Positions 28,157-38,187 are shown, numbered from the stretch's first letter. The stretch: 64,000 bases of DNA from Duganella sp. SG902 (GCF_013376005.1 NZ_JABMJK010000005.1:372001-436000); one strand, 5' to 3'. Made by a program: numbers and translations. The notes: generated by a model not told the origin, from the letters alone.

Positions 28157-28944
28157 GCGAGTGGCTGAATCAGGTCTTCTGTGAGGATGCGCTGGCCGGT
28201 CTGGCGCGCATCCCGGATGGTTCCATCGACCTGATTCTGACCGATCCGCCGTACAACCTCGGCAAGGACTACGGCAATGGCTCGGACCAGCAAACGGTAG
28301 ACGACTACCTGCGCTGGACCGAGCAGTGGATCGACGCCGCCCTGCCCAAGCTGAAGCCCAACGGCAGCTTGTACATTTTCCTCACCTGGCGTTTTTCGCC
28401 GGAGATTTTCGTCATGCTGAAAAAGCGCATGACGATGATGAACGAAATTATCTGGGACCGCCGCGTGCCGTCGATGGGCGGCAGCGTGCGCAGCTTCTCG
28501 TCGGTGCACGACACCATCGGTTTCTTCGTGCGCCGCAAGGATTACTACTTCGACCTGGACGCGGTGCGCATCCCTTATGACGCCGAGACCAAGAAGGCCC
28601 GCACGCGCTCCATTTTCGTCGGCGCCAAGTGGCTGGAAGTGGGCTACAACCCGAAAGATGTGTGGAGCGTGTCGCGCCTGCACCGCGAGCATCCGGAGCG
28701 CGCCGACCATCCCACGCAAAAGCCGCTGGAGATTATCGAGCGCATGGTCAAGGCCTCGTGCCCGCCGGACGGCGTGGTGCTGGACCTGTTCATGGGCAGC
28801 GGTACGACGGCGGTGGCGGCCCAGCGCTGCGGCCGCAATTTTGTCGGCTTTGAATTGAATCCTGAATACTGCGCCATCATCAACGAGCGCCTGAAGGCGC
28901 CCGAAATACCCGTCAAGAAGTCCCGAAGTTTAGTCAACTCATAG
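28153..28944 (+). CDS. Orphan beta-class DNA methyltransferase inside the his operon
   Basis: A 263-aa site-specific DNA methyltransferase (N6-adenine or N4-cytosine). The catalytic motif DPPYN is at residues 31-35 (motif IV) and precedes the SAM-binding motif DLFMGSGTT near residue 213 (motif I); this order defines the beta class. The [14 protein letters not shown] segment (motif X region) is also present. It is shorter than CcrM, lacking that enzyme's C-terminal extension, and resembles the YhdJ/DpnA size class. No restriction endonuclease lies nearby. Its start codon overlaps the hisD stop (ATGA) and hisC follows after 13 bp. Hence it is translated as part of the histidine operon. The recognition sequence cannot be read from the protein. 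Confidence 0.9.
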   Translation: MSEWLNQVFCEDALAGLARIPDGSIDLILTDPPYNLGKDYGNGSDQQTVDDYLRWTEQWIDAALPKLKPNGSLYIFLTWRFSPEIFVMLKKRMTMMNEIIWDRRVPSMGGSVRSFSSVHDTIGFFVRRKDYYFDLDAVRIPYDAETKKARTRSIFVGAKWLEVGYNPKDVWSVSRLHREHPERADHPTQKPLEIIERMVKASCPPDGVVLDLFMGSGTTAVAAQRCGRNFVGFELNPEYCAIINERLKAPEIPVKKSRSLVNS

Positions 28945-28957
28945 GAGCCCAAGTAAG

Positions 28958-30052
28958 ATGTCCCCCATCGCCACGCTGGTCAACAGCACCATCCGCCCCG
29001 ACGTTCAAGCTGTAGCCAGCTACCACGTCGCTGACGCGAGTGGTTTCATTAAACTGGATGCGATGGAGAACCCTTACCACCTGCCGCATCATCTGCGCGA
29101 GGACCTGGCCCAGCGCCTGGCCGACGTGGCGCTCAACCGTTACCCGGCGCCGGCCTACAGCAGCGTCAAACAGCGCATCAGGGACAAGCTGGGCGTGCCG
29201 GCCGGGTATGACGTCATCCTCGGCAATGGCTCGGATGAGCTGATCTCCATCCTGTGCATGGCCTGCGCCATGCAGGACCGCCGCGCGACCGTGGTGGCGC
29301 CGACGCCGTCCTTCGTGATGTACCAGCGCTCGGCGCAATTCGCCGGCATGGATTACGTCGGCGTGCCGCTGAAGGCGGACCTGACGCTGGACCTGCCGGC
29401 CATGCTGGCCGCCATTGCCGAGCACAAGCCGGCCCTGGTGTTCCTGTCCTACCCGAACAACCCGACCGGCAATCTGTTTGCGGAAGACGACATCGTCGCC
29501 ATCATCAGGGCGCTCGACGGTTTCGGGCTGGCCATCGTGGACGAGGCCTACGAGCCGTTCGCCCAGCAGACCTTTATGCATCGCCTGCCGGAATTTGACA
29601 ACCTGGTGGTGATGCGCACCGTGTCCAAACTGGGCCTGGCCGGCATCCGCCTCGGCTATATGTCGGCGGCGCCGCAATTGCTGGCGGAATTCGACAAAGT
29701 GCGGCCTCCTTACAACATCAACGTATTGACCCAGGTTGCGGCCGAATTCGCGCTCGATCACCTGGAGGTGTTGAACCAGCAAGCGGCCGCGTTGCGCGCC
29801 GCACGCGCCGATCTGATGGCTGCGCTGGCCGCCATGCCGGACGTGGAGGTTTTTCCGTCGGCGGCGAATTTTATCTTGATTCGGGTGCCCGATTCCGACG
29901 CCATCAACGCAAAACTGCTGTCTCACAAGGTATTAATTAAAAATGTGAGTAAAATGCACAGTGTGCTGACCAATTGTTTACGTATTACCGTCAGCACCCC
30001 GGAAGAAAATTCCACCTTCCTCGATGCCTTCGCCGCATCGCAGGCAGCCTGA
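28958..30052 (+). CDS. hisC: Histidinol-phosphate aminotransferase
   Basis: A 364-aa PLP-dependent aminotransferase of fold type I. Recognisable parts are [14 protein letters not shown] (substrate arm), [31 protein letters not shown] and the PLP-lysine segment [15 protein letters not shown]. It converts imidazole-acetol phosphate to histidinol phosphate. It starts 13 bp after the methyltransferase gene with GGAG upstream. hisB follows after 18 bp. Confidence 0.95.
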   Translation: MSPIATLVNSTIRPDVQAVASYHVADASGFIKLDAMENPYHLPHHLREDLAQRLADVALNRYPAPAYSSVKQRIRDKLGVPAGYDVILGNGSDELISILCMACAMQDRRATVVAPTPSFVMYQRSAQFAGMDYVGVPLKADLTLDLPAMLAAIAEHKPALVFLSYPNNPTGNLFAEDDIVAIIRALDGFGLAIVDEAYEPFAQQTFMHRLPEFDNLVVMRTVSKLGLAGIRLGYMSAAPQLLAEFDKVRPPYNINVLTQVAAEFALDHLEVLNQQAAALRAARADLMAALAAMPDVEVFPSAANFILIRVPDSDAINAKLLSHKVLIKNVSKMHSVLTNCLRITVSTPEENSTFLDAFAASQAA

Positions 30053-30070
30053 CACCATCGCGAGCTTTTC

Positions 30071-30661
30071 ATGAACCGCACCGCAGAAATCATCCGCAAC
30101 ACCAACGAGACGCAAGTCCGCGTATCCATCAACCTGGACGGCACCGGCAAACAGAAACTGAACACCGGCGTGCCTTTCCTCGACCATATGCTGGACCAGA
30201 TCGCCCGCCACGGCCTGTTCGACCTGGAAGTCGAAGCCACCGGCGATATTCATATCGACAACCACCACACGGTGGAAGACGTCGGCATCACGCTGGGCAT
30301 GGCGGTGGCCAAGGCCATCGGCGACCGCAAGGGCATCGTGCGCTACGGCCACTCCTACGTGCCGCTGGACGAGGCGCTGTCGCGCGTGGTGCTGGACTTC
30401 TCGGGGCGCCCAGGCATCGAATACCACATCCCGTTCACGCGCGCCATGATCGGCACCTTCGACGTCGACCTGACGCTGGAATTCTTCCGCGGCTTCGTCA
30501 ACCACGCGCTGGTGACGCTGCACATCGACAACCTGCGCGGCACCAACGCCCACCACCAGTGCGAGACCGTGTTCAAGGCCTTCGGCCGCGCGCTGCGCAT
30601 GGCGTCCGAGCTGGACCCGCGCGCCGCCGGCACCATCCCGTCGACCAAGGGCACCCTGTAA
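30071..30661 (+). CDS. hisB: Imidazoleglycerol-phosphate dehydratase
   Basis: A 196-aa monofunctional HisB, without the phosphatase domain fused to it in enterobacteria. The two manganese-binding motifs are [14 protein letters not shown] and [30 protein letters not shown] is the substrate loop. Length is typical for non-enteric bacteria. It is 10 bp upstream of hisH. Confidence 0.97.
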   Translation: MNRTAEIIRNTNETQVRVSINLDGTGKQKLNTGVPFLDHMLDQIARHGLFDLEVEATGDIHIDNHHTVEDVGITLGMAVAKAIGDRKGIVRYGHSYVPLDEALSRVVLDFSGRPGIEYHIPFTRAMIGTFDVDLTLEFFRGFVNHALVTLHIDNLRGTNAHHQCETVFKAFGRALRMASELDPRAAGTIPSTKGTL

Positions 30662-30671
30662 GACATCCATC

Positions 30672-31310
30672 ATGAAAAAAATCGTAGTAGTTGATTACGG
30701 CATGGGTAATCTGCGCTCGGTTGCGCAGGCCCTGCGCGCCGTGGCGCCGGAAACCAACGTGCTGATTTCCGGCGAGGTGGCCGACATCGAAAGCGCCGAC
30801 CGCATCGTGCTGCCCGGCCAGGGCGCCATGCCGGACTGCATGCGCAGCCTGCGCGAGTCCGGTGTGCAGGAGGCTTTGCTGGCGGCTTCCAGGAAAGTCC
30901 CACTAATGGGAGTGTGCATCGGCGAGCAAATGCTGTTTGATGTCAGTGAGGAAGGCAATGCCGCCGGCCTGGGCCTGCTGCCCGGGAAGGTGGTGCGCTT
31001 CCAGCTGGACGGCCAGACGCAGGAGGACGGCTCGCGCTTCAAGGTGCCGCAAATGGGCTGGAACCAAGTGAAGCAAACGGCGTCTCATCCGATGTGGCAG
31101 GATATTCCGGACAACGCGTATTTCTACTTCGTGCACAGCTATTTCGCCCAGCCGGAGCAGAGCGCGCACACCGTCGGCCAGACCGTCTACGGTGCGCCGT
31201 TCAGTTGCGCCGTGGCCCGTGATAATATTTTTGCGACCCAGTTCCACCCGGAGAAAAGCGCCGCGGCCGGACTGCAGCTGTACAAGAACTTTGTTCACTG
31301 GAACCCTTGA
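30672..31310 (+). CDS. hisH: Imidazole glycerol phosphate synthase, glutaminase subunit
   Basis: A 212-aa class I glutamine amidotransferase. The nucleophile Cys is in [14 protein letters not shown] (near residue 82), and the His-Glu pair is in [26 protein letters not shown] is the oxyanion region. It supplies ammonia to HisF through the heterodimer tunnel. hisF is encoded two genes downstream. Confidence 0.96.
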   Translation: MKKIVVVDYGMGNLRSVAQALRAVAPETNVLISGEVADIESADRIVLPGQGAMPDCMRSLRESGVQEALLAASRKVPLMGVCIGEQMLFDVSEEGNAAGLGLLPGKVVRFQLDGQTQEDGSRFKVPQMGWNQVKQTASHPMWQDIPDNAYFYFVHSYFAQPEQSAHTVGQTVYGAPFSCAVARDNIFATQFHPEKSAAAGLQLYKNFVHWNP

Positions 31311-31339
31311 TTTCTATTTTCTAACACACTGACACCATC

Positions 31340-32128
31340 ATGCTGCTCATTCCTGCCATCGACCTCAAAGACGGTCACTGCGTTCGCCTGAAACAGGGCG
31401 ATATGGAACTCGCCACCGTATTCTCCGAAGATCCGGCCGAGATGGCCCTGCATTGGCTGAAGCAAGGCGCGCGCCGCCTGCACCTGGTTGACCTGAACGG
31501 CGCCTTCGCCGGCAAGCCGAAGAACGAGGCCGCCATCAAGGCCATCCTGAAGGCGGTGCAGGACTTCGCGGAAGAGAACGACCTCGATGAGATCCCCGTG
31601 CAGCTGGGCGGCGGCATCCGCGACCTCGACACCATCGAGCGCTACCTCGACGCCGGCATCACCTACGTCATCATCGGCACCGCCGCCGTGAAAGAACCGG
31701 GCTTCCTGCACGACGCCTGCGGCGCCTTCCCCGGCCACATCATCGTCGGCCTGGACGCCAAGGACGGCAAGGTCGCCACCGATGGCTGGAGCAAGATGTC
31801 CGGCCACGAGGTGATCGACCTGGCCAAGAAATTCGAGGCCTATGGCGTGGAATCGATCATCTACACCGACATCGGCCGCGACGGCATGATGGGCGGCGTG
31901 AATATTGAAGCCACCGTCAAGCTGGCGCAGGCGGTGAAGATCCCGGTGATCGCCTCGGGCGGCCTGCACAACATCAGCGACGTGGAAGCCCTGTGCGCGG
32001 TGCAGGACGAGGGCATCGAGGGCGTGATCTGCGGCCGTTCGATTTACGAAGGCACCATCGACCTGGCGTCGGCGCAGGAACGCGCGGACATTCTGAGCGG
32101 TGACCTGATCGAGGAAGAAGACGAATAA
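31340..32128 (+). CDS. hisA: Phosphoribosylformimino-AICAR isomerase
   Basis: A 262-aa TIM-barrel isomerase. The start [20 protein letters not shown] carries the catalytic Asp. The phosphate-binding loops are [19 protein letters not shown] and [14 protein letters not shown]. The second catalytic Asp is in [12 protein letters not shown]. The C-terminus has an acidic tail (EEEDE). hisF begins 2 bp after its stop. Confidence 0.96.
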   Translation: MLLIPAIDLKDGHCVRLKQGDMELATVFSEDPAEMALHWLKQGARRLHLVDLNGAFAGKPKNEAAIKAILKAVQDFAEENDLDEIPVQLGGGIRDLDTIERYLDAGITYVIIGTAAVKEPGFLHDACGAFPGHIIVGLDAKDGKVATDGWSKMSGHEVIDLAKKFEAYGVESIIYTDIGRDGMMGGVNIEATVKLAQAVKIPVIASGGLHNISDVEALCAVQDEGIEGVICGRSIYEGTIDLASAQERADILSGDLIEEEDE

Positions 32129-32130
32129 CC

Positions 32131-32892
32131 ATGCTGGCTAAACGCATCATCCCCTGCCTGGACGTGACCGATGGCCGCGTCGTCAAAGGCGTCAACTTCA
32201 CCGAGCTGCGCGACGCCGGCGACCCGGTGGAAATCGCGCGCCGCTACGACGAGCAGGGCGCCGACGAGCTGACCTTCCTCGACATCACCGCCACCAGCGA
32301 CAACCGCGGCCTGATCCTCGACATCATCGAGGCGGTGGCCTCGCAGGTGTTCATTCCGCTGACCGTGGGCGGCGGAGTGCGCGAGGTGGCCGATGTGCGC
32401 CGCCTGCTGAACGCGGGCGCCGACAAGGTCAGCATGAACTCGTCGGCGGTGTCGAATCCGCAGCTGGTGTACGAGGCGTCGCAAAAGCACGGCTCGCAAT
32501 GCATCGTGGTGGCGATCGACGCCAAGCAGACCTCGCCCGGCAAGTGGGAAGTGTTCACCCACGGCGGCCGCAAGGCCACCGGCATCGACGCCATCGAGTG
32601 GGCCAAAAAGATGGAACAGCTGGGCGCCGGCGAAATCCTGCTGACCAGCATGGACAAGGACGGCACCAAGTCCGGCTTCGACCTGGGCCTGACGCGCGGC
32701 GTGTCCGACGCCATCAGCATCCCGGTGATCGCCTCCGGCGGCGTGGGCGGCCTGCAGGACCTGGCCGACGGCGTCAAGCTGGGCAAGGCCGACGCGGTGC
32801 TGGCGGCCAGCATCTTCCACTACGGCCAGCACACGGTGCAGGAAGCCAAGCGCTTCATGGCACAACAGGGCATCCCCATGCGCCTGGACTAA
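32131..32892 (+). CDS. hisF: Imidazole glycerol phosphate synthase, cyclase subunit
   Basis: A 253-aa TIM barrel related to His[20 protein letters not shown] contains the general acid Asp, [20 protein letters not shown] and [14 protein letters not shown] are phosphate loops, and [15 protein letters not shown] has the second Asp. With HisH it makes imidazole glycerol phosphate and AICAR. It lies between hisA and hisI with short gaps. Confidence 0.97.
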   Translation: MLAKRIIPCLDVTDGRVVKGVNFTELRDAGDPVEIARRYDEQGADELTFLDITATSDNRGLILDIIEAVASQVFIPLTVGGGVREVADVRRLLNAGADKVSMNSSAVSNPQLVYEASQKHGSQCIVVAIDAKQTSPGKWEVFTHGGRKATGIDAIEWAKKMEQLGAGEILLTSMDKDGTKSGFDLGLTRGVSDAISIPVIASGGVGGLQDLADGVKLGKADAVLAASIFHYGQHTVQEAKRFMAQQGIPMRLD

Positions 32893-32903
32893 GAGAATAG
32901 AAA

Positions 32904-33332
32904 ATGAGTACTCCAAGCATCCAGCCCAAGGCGGCCTGGCTGAAAAAAATCAAATGGGACGAGCACGGCCTGGTGCCGGTGATCGCCCAGGAAGCGGGCA
33001 GCAACGACGTGCTGATGTTCGCCTGGATGAACCGCGAGGCGCTGGCCAAGACGGTGGAACTGGGCGAGGCGGTCTACTGGAGCCGTTCGCGCAAGAAACT
33101 ATGGCACAAGGGCGAGGAGTCCGGCCACACGCAGAAAGTGCTGGAAATCCGCCTCGATTGCGACGAAGACGTGGTGCTGCTGAAAATCGAGCAGGCCGGC
33201 GGCATCGCCTGCCACACCGGCCGCCATTCCTGCTTCTTCCAGAAGTTCGAGGGCGACGAGCATGAAGGCGACTGGCAAAACACCGAGCCGGTGCTGAAAG
33301 ACCCGTCCGATATCTACAAGGAAGGCAAATGA
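32904..33332 (+). CDS. hisI: Phosphoribosyl-AMP cyclohydrolase
   Basis: A 142-aa zinc-dependent cyclohydrolase, separate from HisE as usual in betaproteobacteria. Motifs are [33 protein letters not shown], the metal-binding [10 protein letters not shown] and the zinc cysteines in [14 protein letters not shown]. Its stop overlaps the hisE start (ATGA). Confidence 0.96.
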   Translation: MSTPSIQPKAAWLKKIKWDEHGLVPVIAQEAGSNDVLMFAWMNREALAKTVELGEAVYWSRSRKKLWHKGEESGHTQKVLEIRLDCDEDVVLLKIEQAGGIACHTGRHSCFFQKFEGDEHEGDWQNTEPVLKDPSDIYKEGK

Positions 33333-33667
33333 GCACCATTCTTGACCGCCTGGCGGACGTGATCGAATCGCGCAAGCCGGCCAATGGCGGCGATCCCGCC
33401 ACCTCCTATACCTCCAAGCTGTTCGCCAAGGGCGATGACGCCATCCTGAAGAAAATCGGCGAGGAAGCCACCGAGACCGTGATGGCCGCCAAGGACGCGC
33501 GCGCCGGCGGCGACAGCGGCAAGGTGCTGTACGAAGTGGCCGACTTGTGGTTCCATACCATGGTGCTGCTGGCCCAGTTCGACCTCAAGCCGCAGCAAGT
33601 GCTCGATGAACTGGCGCGCCGCGAGGGCGTGTCGGGCATTGAGGAAAAAGCATCCCGCAAAGAATAA
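33329..33667 (+). CDS. hisE: Phosphoribosyl-ATP pyrophosphatase
   Basis: A 112-aa all-helical MazG-superfamily enzyme, hydrolysing phosphoribosyl-ATP in the second step of the pathway. The signature [21 protein letters not shown] contains the acidic metal ligands, continuing [10 protein letters not shown], and [14 protein letters not shown] supplies the second acidic pair. It overlaps hisI and is followed by hinT after 12 bp. Confidence 0.95.
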   Translation: MSTILDRLADVIESRKPANGGDPATSYTSKLFAKGDDAILKKIGEEATETVMAAKDARAGGDSGKVLYEVADLWFHTMVLLAQFDLKPQQVLDELARREGVSGIEEKASRKE

Positions 33668-33679
33668 ATCGGAGCCTTC

Positions 33680-34048
33680 GTGGAAAATTGCATCTTTTGC
33701 AAAATCGCTGAAAAGAAAATCCCTTCGACCACCGTGTACGAGGATGACGACCTGCTGGCCTTCAAGGACATCAACCCGGCCGCCCCGGTGCACCTGCTGC
33801 TGATTCCAAAGAAACATTTCGCCACCCTGCAGGACGCCGCCGCCGAGCCTGAACTGCTGGGCAAGATGCTGGCGCTGGCCCCCCGCCTGGCAGAGGAATT
33901 CGGCTGCGCGGTCGGCTATGATGCGGACGGCGCGCCGACCCGTGGTTACAAGACCCTGATTAACAGTGGGCCGGATGGCGGCCAGGAGGTGTACCATTTA
34001 CACCTGCATGTGATCGGCGGCGCTCATCCGTGGCGCGGCCAGCGTTAA
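33680..34048 (+). CDS. hinT: Histidine triad nucleotide-binding protein (HinT)
   Basis: A 122-aa HIT-family purine nucleoside phosphoramidase, started at a GTG (33680) with GGAG upstream. The N-terminus reads [19 protein letters not shown], and the catalytic histidine triad is in [16 protein letters not shown] near the C-terminus. It is the last gene of the his transcript direction, 12 bp after hisE, a synteny found widely in betaproteobacteria. Confidence 0.95.
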   Translation: MENCIFCKIAEKKIPSTTVYEDDDLLAFKDINPAAPVHLLLIPKKHFATLQDAAAEPELLGKMLALAPRLAEEFGCAVGYDADGAPTRGYKTLINSGPDGGQEVYHLHLHVIGGAHPWRGQR

Positions 34049-34069
34049 TTGGCCGCCGGGTCACTACAT

Positions 34070-34099
34070 TTACCGTAGGCACTGCGCTTCGCTTATACT
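34070..34099 (+). promoter_or_regulatory. Candidate promoter of tatABC
   Basis: TTACCG (34070-34075) and TATACT (34094-34099) are spaced by 18 bp, about 38 bp before tatA. The -10 is strong and the -35 is weak. It would allow tatABC to be expressed independently of the his genes. Confidence 0.4.
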
Positions 34100-34136
34100 G
34101 TCGCAGCAGTTCTGCGATTCAACGAACAAGGGGAAT

Positions 34137-34343
34137 ATGATGGGTTCTTTTAGTATTTGGCACTGGCTGATCGTGCTGGTGATCGTGATGCTGGTCTTCG
34201 GCACCAAGAAGCTGGGCAACATGGGTTCGGACATCGGCAAGGCCGTCAAGGGCTTCAAGGATGGCGTGAAGGGTGCGGACGAAGACAAGCCAGCCGCGCC
34301 AGCGCCGGGCACCATCGACGTCGACACGAAAGAGAAGAAGTAA
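34137..34343 (+). CDS. tatA: Twin-arginine translocase subunit TatA
   Basis: A 68-aa protein with a single N-terminal membrane helix ([18 protein letters not shown]), the [20 protein letters not shown] amphipathic helix and a charged tail. TatA forms the variable pore for folded protein export. The start is one of two adjacent ATGs (34137 or 34140), with AAGGGG upstream. It leads the tatABC operon. Confidence 0.96.
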   Translation: MMGSFSIWHWLIVLVIVMLVFGTKKLGNMGSDIGKAVKGFKDGVKGADEDKPAAPAPGTIDVDTKEKK

Positions 34344-34355
34344 GCAACACTTCTT

Positions 34356-34865
34356 ATGATCGATCTCGGTCTTACCAAACTTGCTGTCATCGGCGTGGTT
34401 GCGCTGGTCGTCATCGGTCCTGAAAAGCTGCCCAAGGTGGCGCGCATGGCCGGGACCTTGTACGGCCGTGCCCAGCGTTACCTGAACGAAGTGAAAACCG
34501 AAGTCACGCGCGAAATCGAGCTCGAGGAGCTGCGCAACCTGAAGAAGGAAGTGCAGGAGGCGGCCCAGAACATCAAGTCGGATGTGGAAAACTCGATCGC
34601 GCAAAACATGTCCGAGGTGGAGAACGCCTTCAGCGACAGCACCTACGAGGGCACGCCGTCGTATGAGCCGGTCTCGTTCGGCCATGTCACCACAGAAGAT
34701 TTGTCGCGCAAGGCGCGCGAGTTCCGCCGCAAGAAGCTGGTGCGCAACTCGGCCATCCCCAACTGGTACAAGCAGCGCCATGGCGGCAAGCTGCACGTGA
34801 CCTCGGGCGCGGCGCGCGTGGCCCGTTTCCGTCCGCGCGGTCCCACCAACAGTTCTTTCTTTTAA
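34356..34865 (+). CDS. tatB: Twin-arginine translocase subunit TatB
   Basis: A 169-aa protein with the TatB opening MIDLGLTKLAVIGVVALVVI, then GPEKLPKVARMAGTL and a long charged helical region (residues 45-90). TatB with TatC forms the receptor for twin-arginine signal peptides. The C-terminal third is variable, as usual. Its stop codon abuts the tatC start without any gap. Confidence 0.95.
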   Translation: MIDLGLTKLAVIGVVALVVIGPEKLPKVARMAGTLYGRAQRYLNEVKTEVTREIELEELRNLKKEVQEAAQNIKSDVENSIAQNMSEVENAFSDSTYEGTPSYEPVSFGHVTTEDLSRKAREFRRKKLVRNSAIPNWYKQRHGGKLHVTSGAARVARFRPRGPTNSSFF

Positions 34866-35621
34866 ATGACGACACCTAATCCGGGCGAAGAGACCTTTAT
34901 CTCTCACCTGATCGAACTGCGCGACCGGCTGGTCAAGGCATCGATCGGCATTGCGCTGGTGTGTATCGGCCTGATGATCTGGCCGGGGCCTTCGCACATC
35001 TACGACATCATCGCCGAGCCGATGATCCGCTCGCTGCCGACCGGTTCCAAGATGATCGCCACCGGCGTGATTTCGCCGTTCCTGGTGCCGATGAAGGTCA
35101 CCCTGGTGATCTCGATCATCCTGTCCTTGCCGTGGGTGCTGTACCAGCTGTGGGCGTTCGTGGCGCCGGGCTTGTACGCGCATGAGAAGCGCCTGATCGC
35201 GCCGCTGGTGATTTCCTCGTCGGTGCTGTTCATGGCCGGCGTGGCGTTCTGCTATTTCCTGGTGTTTGGCCGGGTGTTCCAGTTCATCGCCGAGTTCTCG
35301 CCGCAGTCGATCGCGGTGACGCCGGACATCGAGAACTATCTGGACTTCGTGATGTCGATGTGCCTGGCGTTTGGCGCGACCTTCGAGGTGCCGGTGGTGG
35401 TGGTGATCCTGGTGCGCATGGGCCTGGTGAGCGTGGCCAAGCTGAAAGAGATACGTCCTTACGCCATCGTCGGCGCCTTCGTGATCGCGGCGATTGTGAC
35501 GCCGCCGGATGCGGTGTCGATGTTCTCGCTGGCGATTCCGATGTGTCTGCTGTTCGAGCTGGGTCTGCTGGTGGCGCCGCTGTTCGTGCGCATCTCCACC
35601 GCGCCGGAAGAAAAAGCCTGA
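34866..35621 (+). CDS. tatC: Twin-arginine translocase subunit TatC
   Basis: A 251-aa protein with six membrane helices. Signatures are EETFISHLIELRDRLVKA, the periplasmic segment PFLVPMKVTLVISI with the first-loop Pro, and WAFVAPGLYAHEKR. The Glu that contacts the twin-arginine motif is in NYLDFVMSMCLAFGATFEVPV. It is the last tat gene and converges on the coiled-coil gene 1 bp away. Confidence 0.96.
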   Translation: MTTPNPGEETFISHLIELRDRLVKASIGIALVCIGLMIWPGPSHIYDIIAEPMIRSLPTGSKMIATGVISPFLVPMKVTLVISIILSLPWVLYQLWAFVAPGLYAHEKRLIAPLVISSSVLFMAGVAFCYFLVFGRVFQFIAEFSPQSIAVTPDIENYLDFVMSMCLAFGATFEVPVVVVILVRMGLVSVAKLKEIRPYAIVGAFVIAAIVTPPDAVSMFSLAIPMCLLFELGLLVAPLFVRISTAPEEKA

Positions 35622-35622
35622 T

Positions 35623-36165
35623 TCAGGGCAGGCGTTCCAATACCTTCACCAGCATGCCGATCGTCACGGCATGCAACGCAAAGGATATGCCAAGCATCCA
35701 ATATATTGGAGTGAACTTGGCTTTGACTTCCACAATCCTGGCGTTAATTTCCGTCCGCAATTCGGCGAGTTTCGCATTCATTTCCGTCCGCAACTCGCCG
35801 AGCTTCGCATTCATTTCCGTCCGCAACTCGTCGAGCTTTGCATTCATTTCCGCTCGCAACCCGTCGAACTTTGCGTTCATTTCCGCTCGTAACTCGTCGA
35901 GCTTTGCGTTCATTTCTGCTCGTAACTCGTCGAACTTTGCGTTCATTTCCGTCCGCAACTCGTCGAACTTTGCGCTCATTTCCGCTCGCAGCATTTCGAT
36001 ACGAGCGATCAAGTCGCTGCGCGCCAGTATGAGCTCACTGGGCGCGACGGTGCTTTCCGAGAGCGCGGCAAGCAGCGCGCGTGCGTGCGCCTCTGCCTGA
36101 TCTGGCGGAATACCCGCCTCGGCCAATCTTTTGGTGTACTCAAGCGTGTCGAATTTAAGGGGCAT
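35623..36165 (-). CDS. DUF1640/CCDC90-like coiled-coil membrane protein
   Basis: A 180-aa protein from the ATG at 36165, with GGAGGT 9 bp upstream; the ATG at 36171 is too close to that site. Residues 4-35 (KFDTLEYTKRLAEAGIPPDQ, then AEAHARALLAAL) match the head of the DUF1640 family, which includes the mitochondrial calcium-uniporter regulator MCUR1. Residues 60-147 are eight consecutive 11-residue repeats of the form RAEMNAKLDEL. Residues 151-175 are a single C-terminal membrane helix. The expected structure is a trimeric coiled-coil stalk anchored in the membrane. The function in bacteria is unknown. It converges on tatC, with 1 bp between the stops. Confidence 0.8.
   Translation of the reverse strand: MPLKFDTLEYTKRLAEAGIPPDQAEAHARALLAALSESTVAPSELILARSDLIARIEMLRAEMSAKFDELRTEMNAKFDELRAEMNAKLDELRAEMNAKFDGLRAEMNAKLDELRTEMNAKLGELRTEMNAKLAELRTEINARIVEVKAKFTPIYWMLGISFALHAVTIGMLVKVLERLP
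35725..35988 (-). repeat. Eight tandem 33-bp units coding for hendecad repeats
   Basis: The coding strand consists of eight in-frame 33-bp units, each encoding R-[AT]-E-M-N-A-K-[FL]-x-E-L or a close variant. Units differ at a few bases. The array is in phase with the coiled-coil gene and could change in copy number without breaking the frame. Confidence 0.9.
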
Positions 36166-36267
36166 GGTCATGATACCTCCCGATTTGATCGTAGCAGAAA
36201 ACGGCCACATCGCAGCCGTTCTCCATCGTATCGAATCACATGCCCATCGGTTTGAGCGAGCGCAGGG

Positions 36268-38187
36268 CTACTGCGTCATCAGGCCCTTGATCACGCGTAC
36301 CGGCGCGCTGCCGTAGCTGAGGAATTGCTCGTGGAATTCCTTCAAGTTGAACTTGGCGCCCAACTGCTGCTTGCGCTGCTCGCGCAATTCCATGATCTCG
36401 CTGTAGCCGCTGAAATAGCTGGTCAGCTGCACCGAAGACACCTGCACCCGATGCCACTTCTCCACCGCCTCGCTGCGCGTCTGGAACGCCTGGCGCGTCA
36501 GCAGATCGATGGCCTGCTCCTCGGTCATGCCCAGCACGTGAACGCTGTAGTCGAGAATGGTGTTGGTCACGCTGCGCAGGTTCCACTTGGAATACATCAG
36601 CCACATCTCCGGCGCATTGTCGCCGTAGCCGGACTCCAGCATCATGCGCTCGCCGTACACCGCCCAGCCTTCCACCATCGCGCCATTGCCGAAGATCGAT
36701 TTCACGATCGATGGCGAACGGTTGGCATACACCAGCTGCGCGTAGTGGCCCGGAATCGCCTCGTGGATATTCAGGATCTGCAGGATCCAGTGGTTGTACT
36801 CGCGCAGGCTGCTCTCGGCCGCTTCCGGCGTGGCGCCATCGAGCGGCGTGACGTTGTAGTAGGTCCGGTCCTGCGGACGATACGGACCCGGCGCATCGAT
36901 GCTGGCGCCCGCCACGCCGGCGGCATAGGCCGGCGTCGCGCGCACCTCCAGCGGCTTGTTCGGATCCAGCGTCAGCAGGTTCTTGCTGATCACCCAATCC
37001 TGCAACACCGGAATCTGGCGCTTGATCTCGTTGACGAAATCCTCGCGCGCCACGTGGCGCTCGGACAGTTTGTCGATCACCATGCCGATCTTGGCGAAAC
37101 GGTCGCTCGGCTTGGCGGTACTGCCCATGGTCTTGTCCCACAGCTCGTCGGACAGCTTGTCCATATTGGCCAGCAATTCCTCGCGCGTGGCCAGCGCCTT
37201 CTGGTAGGTCTGCTCGGCGGTGCTGGCCGACTGGATATCGAACGCGAACTTCTGTTCGTACAACTCCTTGCCGAGACGGAAAGTGCGGCGCCCCTTGGTA
37301 TCCATCTGCTTGTCCATCTCGGTCAGGAAGGCAACATAACCATCCACAGCGGTCAGCGCCGCGTTCACGCGCTGGGTGAACAGCTGCTTCTCCACCGGCG
37401 TCAGGATCGACGCCTGGGCCGCCTTGTCCACCTCGGTCAGCAGCGCCTGCACGCCGGGCGCCTGCTTGATCGCCAGGCGCGTGTGTTCGCGCGTCGGGTT
37501 GACGATGTTGGCGCGCGCCGCGTCGTAATACGCCGGAATGCTGGCGATGCGCTTGAGCAGCGTGCGCAGGCGCTGCGGCTGCGCCGCGTACTCGGTGTTC
37601 AGGATCAGGTCGATCGGCCCGGCGACGTTGTAGCTGGCCGGATTCCACTCCCATTCGCGCAGCGTGGTCAGGCGGAAGCGGTCGCCGTCGAGCTTGTTGA
37701 TCAGCAGGCCCAGGTCGGTGCGCTGCCGGGCCGACAGCTTGCTCGCGTTGACCGCGCCGAACTTGGCCTTCCAGTCGTCGATGAAGGCCAGCTCCTTGTC
37801 CTGCTCGGCCTTGTCGAACACGGTCAGGGTGGCGGCGGTGTCGTACTTGCCGGCGTAGATCGCGCTTTCCGAATCGATGCGCCACAGCGCGTTCAGGAAC
37901 TGGTTGCTGAGGTTGTCGAACTGGCGGTCCTGCCAGCGCTCCGAGGCGACCTTGAGGGCCGGCACGGTGGCCACAGCGGCGACCTTGGCCTTGCCGGACG
38001 ACTTGGCCACGGCCTTGCCCTTGCCGGTGTGCCGGGAGGATTTGTTGCTCTTGGCCTTGCTGGTGCTGGCTTTGTTGCCGCTCTTCTTGGTCGGTGCGGC
38101 CTTGTGGTGGTGGGTAGCGGCACCGGCTGGCGCGGCGGCCAAAGCCGCCATCAGTGCAGCCAGTGCGAGTTTTGTCTTGATCATCAT
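36268..38187 (-). CDS. Secreted DUF885 metallohydrolase
   Basis: About 640 aa from the ATG at 38187 (or 38184). A Sec signal peptide (IKTKLALAALMAALAAAPAG, cleavage after GAA) is followed by a Lys/Ser/His-rich linker of some 45 residues. The DUF885 domain has the zinc signature HEAIPGHYAQL near residue 475 and a downstream Glu in MVEGWAVYGERM. DUF885 proteins are predicted zinc peptidases, structurally related to M3/M32-type helical metallopeptidases. Substrate unknown. The basic linker may interact with the cell envelope. Upstream in-frame codons precede the signal peptide and are not used. Confidence 0.88.
   Translation of the reverse strand: MMIKTKLALAALMAALAAAPAGAATHHHKAAPTKKSGNKASTSKAKSNKSSRHTGKGKAVAKSSGKAKVAAVATVPALKVASERWQDRQFDNLSNQFLNALWRIDSESAIYAGKYDTAATLTVFDKAEQDKELAFIDDWKAKFGAVNASKLSARQRTDLGLLINKLDGDRFRLTTLREWEWNPASYNVAGPIDLILNTEYAAQPQRLRTLLKRIASIPAYYDAARANIVNPTREHTRLAIKQAPGVQALLTEVDKAAQASILTPVEKQLFTQRVNAALTAVDGYVAFLTEMDKQMDTKGRRTFRLGKELYEQKFAFDIQSASTAEQTYQKALATREELLANMDKLSDELWDKTMGSTAKPSDRFAKIGMVIDKLSERHVAREDFVNEIKRQIPVLQDWVISKNLLTLDPNKPLEVRATPAYAAGVAGASIDAPGPYRPQDRTYYNVTPLDGATPEAAESSLREYNHWILQILNIHEAIPGHYAQLVYANRSPSIVKSIFGNGAMVEGWAVYGERMMLESGYGDNAPEMWLMYSKWNLRSVTNTILDYSVHVLGMTEEQAIDLLTRQAFQTRSEAVEKWHRVQVSSVQLTSYFSGYSEIMELREQRKQQLGAKFNLKEFHEQFLSYGSAPVRVIKGLMTQ

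Noticed and set aside
35725-35988. Regular 33-bp repeats considered as a CRISPR array
   Set aside because: Units are contiguous without spacers, are in frame and encode a coiled coil.
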